In this document: in pieces, positions 45,199 through 46,079 of the stretch | Position numbering within the stretch: position 1 is the stretch's first letter | Layout: every line of letters starts with the position of its first letter | From: Corallococcus carmarthensis | Lineage (GTDB): Bacteria > Myxococcota > Myxococcia > Myxococcales > Myxococcaceae | Reading direction: 5' to 3' | Assembly (NCBI RefSeq): GCF_003611695.1 | Contig: NZ_RAWE01000062.1 | Coordinates: 1 to 46,079 of the forward strand | DNA: 46,079 nucleotides | Program-made: the position numbers and the translations under genes | The notes under the pieces: model-generated | What the model saw: the letters and a program-made list of their open reading frames with translations, nothing else | What the model was told of the DNA's origin: nothing | Database searches by the model: none

Positions 45199-45777
45199 TC
45201 AGCGCGACACGGGCCGCCTTCGGGCGACGCGCTCCCGCACGGTGGCGATGAAGCCCGGCTTGTCCGCGCTCCCCTTCACGCCGTCGAAGTCCAGCTCCAG
45301 GTTCTCGGCGACGACGCGGAGGTATTCCAGGCAGGGCTCGTCCGCGGGCGTCTTCCCTTCCGCGAACAGCGGATGGCAGTTGGGACAGTAGTTGACCACC
45401 CAGACGCGCTCGTCCCCTGGAATCTCCAGCGAGACGGGGCTGCCGTCGCTCAGGTCCTCTTCGTACGGTTCGATGCGCCAGACGCCCGTGGCGTCGTCGT
45501 CATCCATGAGCAGCTGCCGGTAGTTGAGGCTGGGGACGAACTCCCAGTCCCCCCAGTCGTAGCCAAAGACCTGCGTCTGCGTGCGCCGGGCGCGGCTCCG
45601 GGCAGCCTCGAAGGCGTCGGCATCCTCGGGCGCCTCGCCGGCGGCGAAGAAGAACAGGTCCAGGATGGCCTGGTCATTGCCAATGCCCTCCTCCTCGCAC
45701 TCCTTGCCGGTCTTCTCACCGCACACGAACGACGAGGGAGGACCGCAGACGCTGCATCGGTAGTCGTGGACGCCCAT
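45199..45777 (-). CDS. Hypothetical protein with two distant CxxC pairs
   Basis: This 192-residue soluble protein is acidic. Cys pairs are CSVCG (8-12) and NYCPNCHP (about 130), with further Cys at GEKTGKEC and EPCLEY. The two CxxC pairs could close a split zinc ribbon around the middle domain. WGDWEFVPSLNYRQLLMDDDD and FFFAAGEAPEDADAFEAARSRARR are other clear stretches. I do not recognise the family. ATG 45777 is the only good start, without a strong ribosome-binding site. Confidence 0.75.
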   Translation of the reverse strand: MGVHDYRCSVCGPPSSFVCGEKTGKECEEEGIGNDQAILDLFFFAAGEAPEDADAFEAARSRARRTQTQVFGYDWGDWEFVPSLNYRQLLMDDDDATGVWRIEPYEEDLSDGSPVSLEIPGDERVWVVNYCPNCHPLFAEGKTPADEPCLEYLRVVAENLELDFDGVKGSADKPGFIATVRERVARRRPVSR

Positions 45778-45808
45778 GGCTTGAGACTATCAGTCCCGGC
45801 CGCCCCGC

Positions 45809-45946
45809 TCAGTCGTCGTCATCATCGTCGTCCCAGCCCCCGCCGCCACCGCCGCCCCAATCACTGTCGTCGGTGTAGGACCGGTCCGTGATGTTGAAGG
45901 TGCACGTCAGCTCGCCGCCGTCCTCGTAGCGGTAGACGAAGCGGCC
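45809..45946 (-). pseudogene. 3' fragment of a Gly/Asp-rich protein gene, broken by an IS
   Basis: The frame reads GRFVYRYEDGGELTCTFN, continues to a Gly-rich run and ends in seven Asp, 45 residues in all. There is no start codon inside it with a ribosome site, and the frame meets a TAG at 45947-45949, directly at the edge of the IS-like sequence. It looks like the C-terminal part of a gene on the minus strand whose 5' part lies beyond the IS, outside the window. The family is unknown. Confidence 0.5.
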
Positions 45947-46079
45947 CTAGGCCTAGTACCACTTAGTCGGTTGTTGAAGCTGCCGGTCGATCATGATCTA
46001 CGGTCGTGATGGACCGGCGGACGCTGAAGCGACTCGATGAGGAGTTGCGCGAGTACCTCGACTCGATGGTGGAAGGAAT
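45947..46079 (+). mobile_element. Left end of an IS701-like insertion sequence
   Basis: From about 45947 the sequence changes character: lower GC, CTAGGCCTAGTACC, then a short leader and the start of a transposase-like frame at 46009. CTAG at 45947-45950 fits the YTAR target duplication known for IS701-type elements, which would put the first IS base at 45951. The exact boundary cannot be fixed without the right end. GATCATGATC (45989-45998) is a perfect palindrome in the leader. Confidence 0.55.
46009..46079 (+). CDS. Transposase N-terminus, IS701-like, cut by the window end
   Basis: Only 23 residues are visible, starting DRRTLKRLDEELREYLDS after the Met. This resembles the helical start of IS701-family DDE transposases, which often read like LxxELxxFLxxLxxG. 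Identification rests on this short similarity and on the position just inside an IS-like end. GTG 46006 directly before ATG 46009 is an alternative start. No catalytic residues are inside the window. Confidence 0.55.
   Translation, partial: MDRRTLKRLDEELREYLDSMVEG

Noticed and set aside
1-46079. tRNA, rRNA, prophage or plasmid functions
   Set aside because: No cloverleaf, rRNA segment, phage structural gene or replication gene was recognised on either strand.

Overview
The window is dense, very GC-rich DNA with a strong GC bias at third codon positions. Gene spacing is tight and many starts are GTG. The gene content includes a long eukaryotic-like isoleucyl-tRNA synthetase, TonB/PepSY iron uptake, RND pumps, methylmalonyl-CoA mutase with fused isobutyryl-CoA mutase, and lipoproteins with Ala/Gly/Asp-rich linkers. 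This points to a myxobacterium, probably of the Myxococcus/Corallococcus type. The assignment is inferred from gene content and style, because there is no rRNA or other marker in view.

Layout. 1-4 kb: the end of a polytopic membrane protein, an atypical SDR protein with an N-terminal Cys4 motif, and a secreted GH26 mannanase on the minus strand. 4.2-7.9 kb: ileS. 8.1-13.0 kb: an iron-uptake block with a TonB-dependent siderophore receptor on plus facing a three-gene PepSY operon on minus. Both are preceded by almost the same 17-base Fur-like motif, and a 530-bp spacer of hairpins and three 72-bp repeats lies between their 3' ends. 13.1-15.6 kb: a GFA-fold protein, an SDR/TetR divergent pair with a visible operator, and a small hypothetical. 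15.6-19.8 kb: a second GH26-like secreted enzyme, an AraC regulator divergent from a SnoaL/NmrA pair, and a small membrane protein. 20.0-29.0 kb: a complete tripartite RND efflux operon (adaptor, two different RND transporters, outer-membrane factor). 29.1-31.5 kb: a long arylsulfatase. 31.6-40.2 kb: a B12-dependent acyl-CoA mutase block (mutA-mutB-meaB followed by icmF). 40.3-45.8 kb: lipoproteins, another SDR/AraC divergent pair, a ferritin-like protein and a Cys-containing hypothetical. The last 130 bp are the left end of an insertion sequence (IS701-like transposase start) interrupting or abutting a Gly/Asp-rich coding fragment.

How the genes work together. The receptor should bring ferric siderophore across the outer membrane, and the PepSY protein with its two small partners probably handles reduction or transfer at the inner membrane under shared iron control. 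MutA/MutB/MeaB convert methylmalonyl-CoA (from propionyl-CoA, odd-chain and branched-chain amino-acid breakdown) to succinyl-CoA. IcmF interconverts linear and branched short acyl-CoAs, which fits the iso-branched fatty acids typical of myxobacteria. The RND operon exports hydrophobic compounds.

The most interesting non-coding signals are: a pseudoknot-capable leader before the ferritin-like gene; hairpins that would cover the ribosome-binding sites of the arylsulfatase and mutA; a probable leaderless start for icmF; and the 72-bp palindromic repeats in the iron block.
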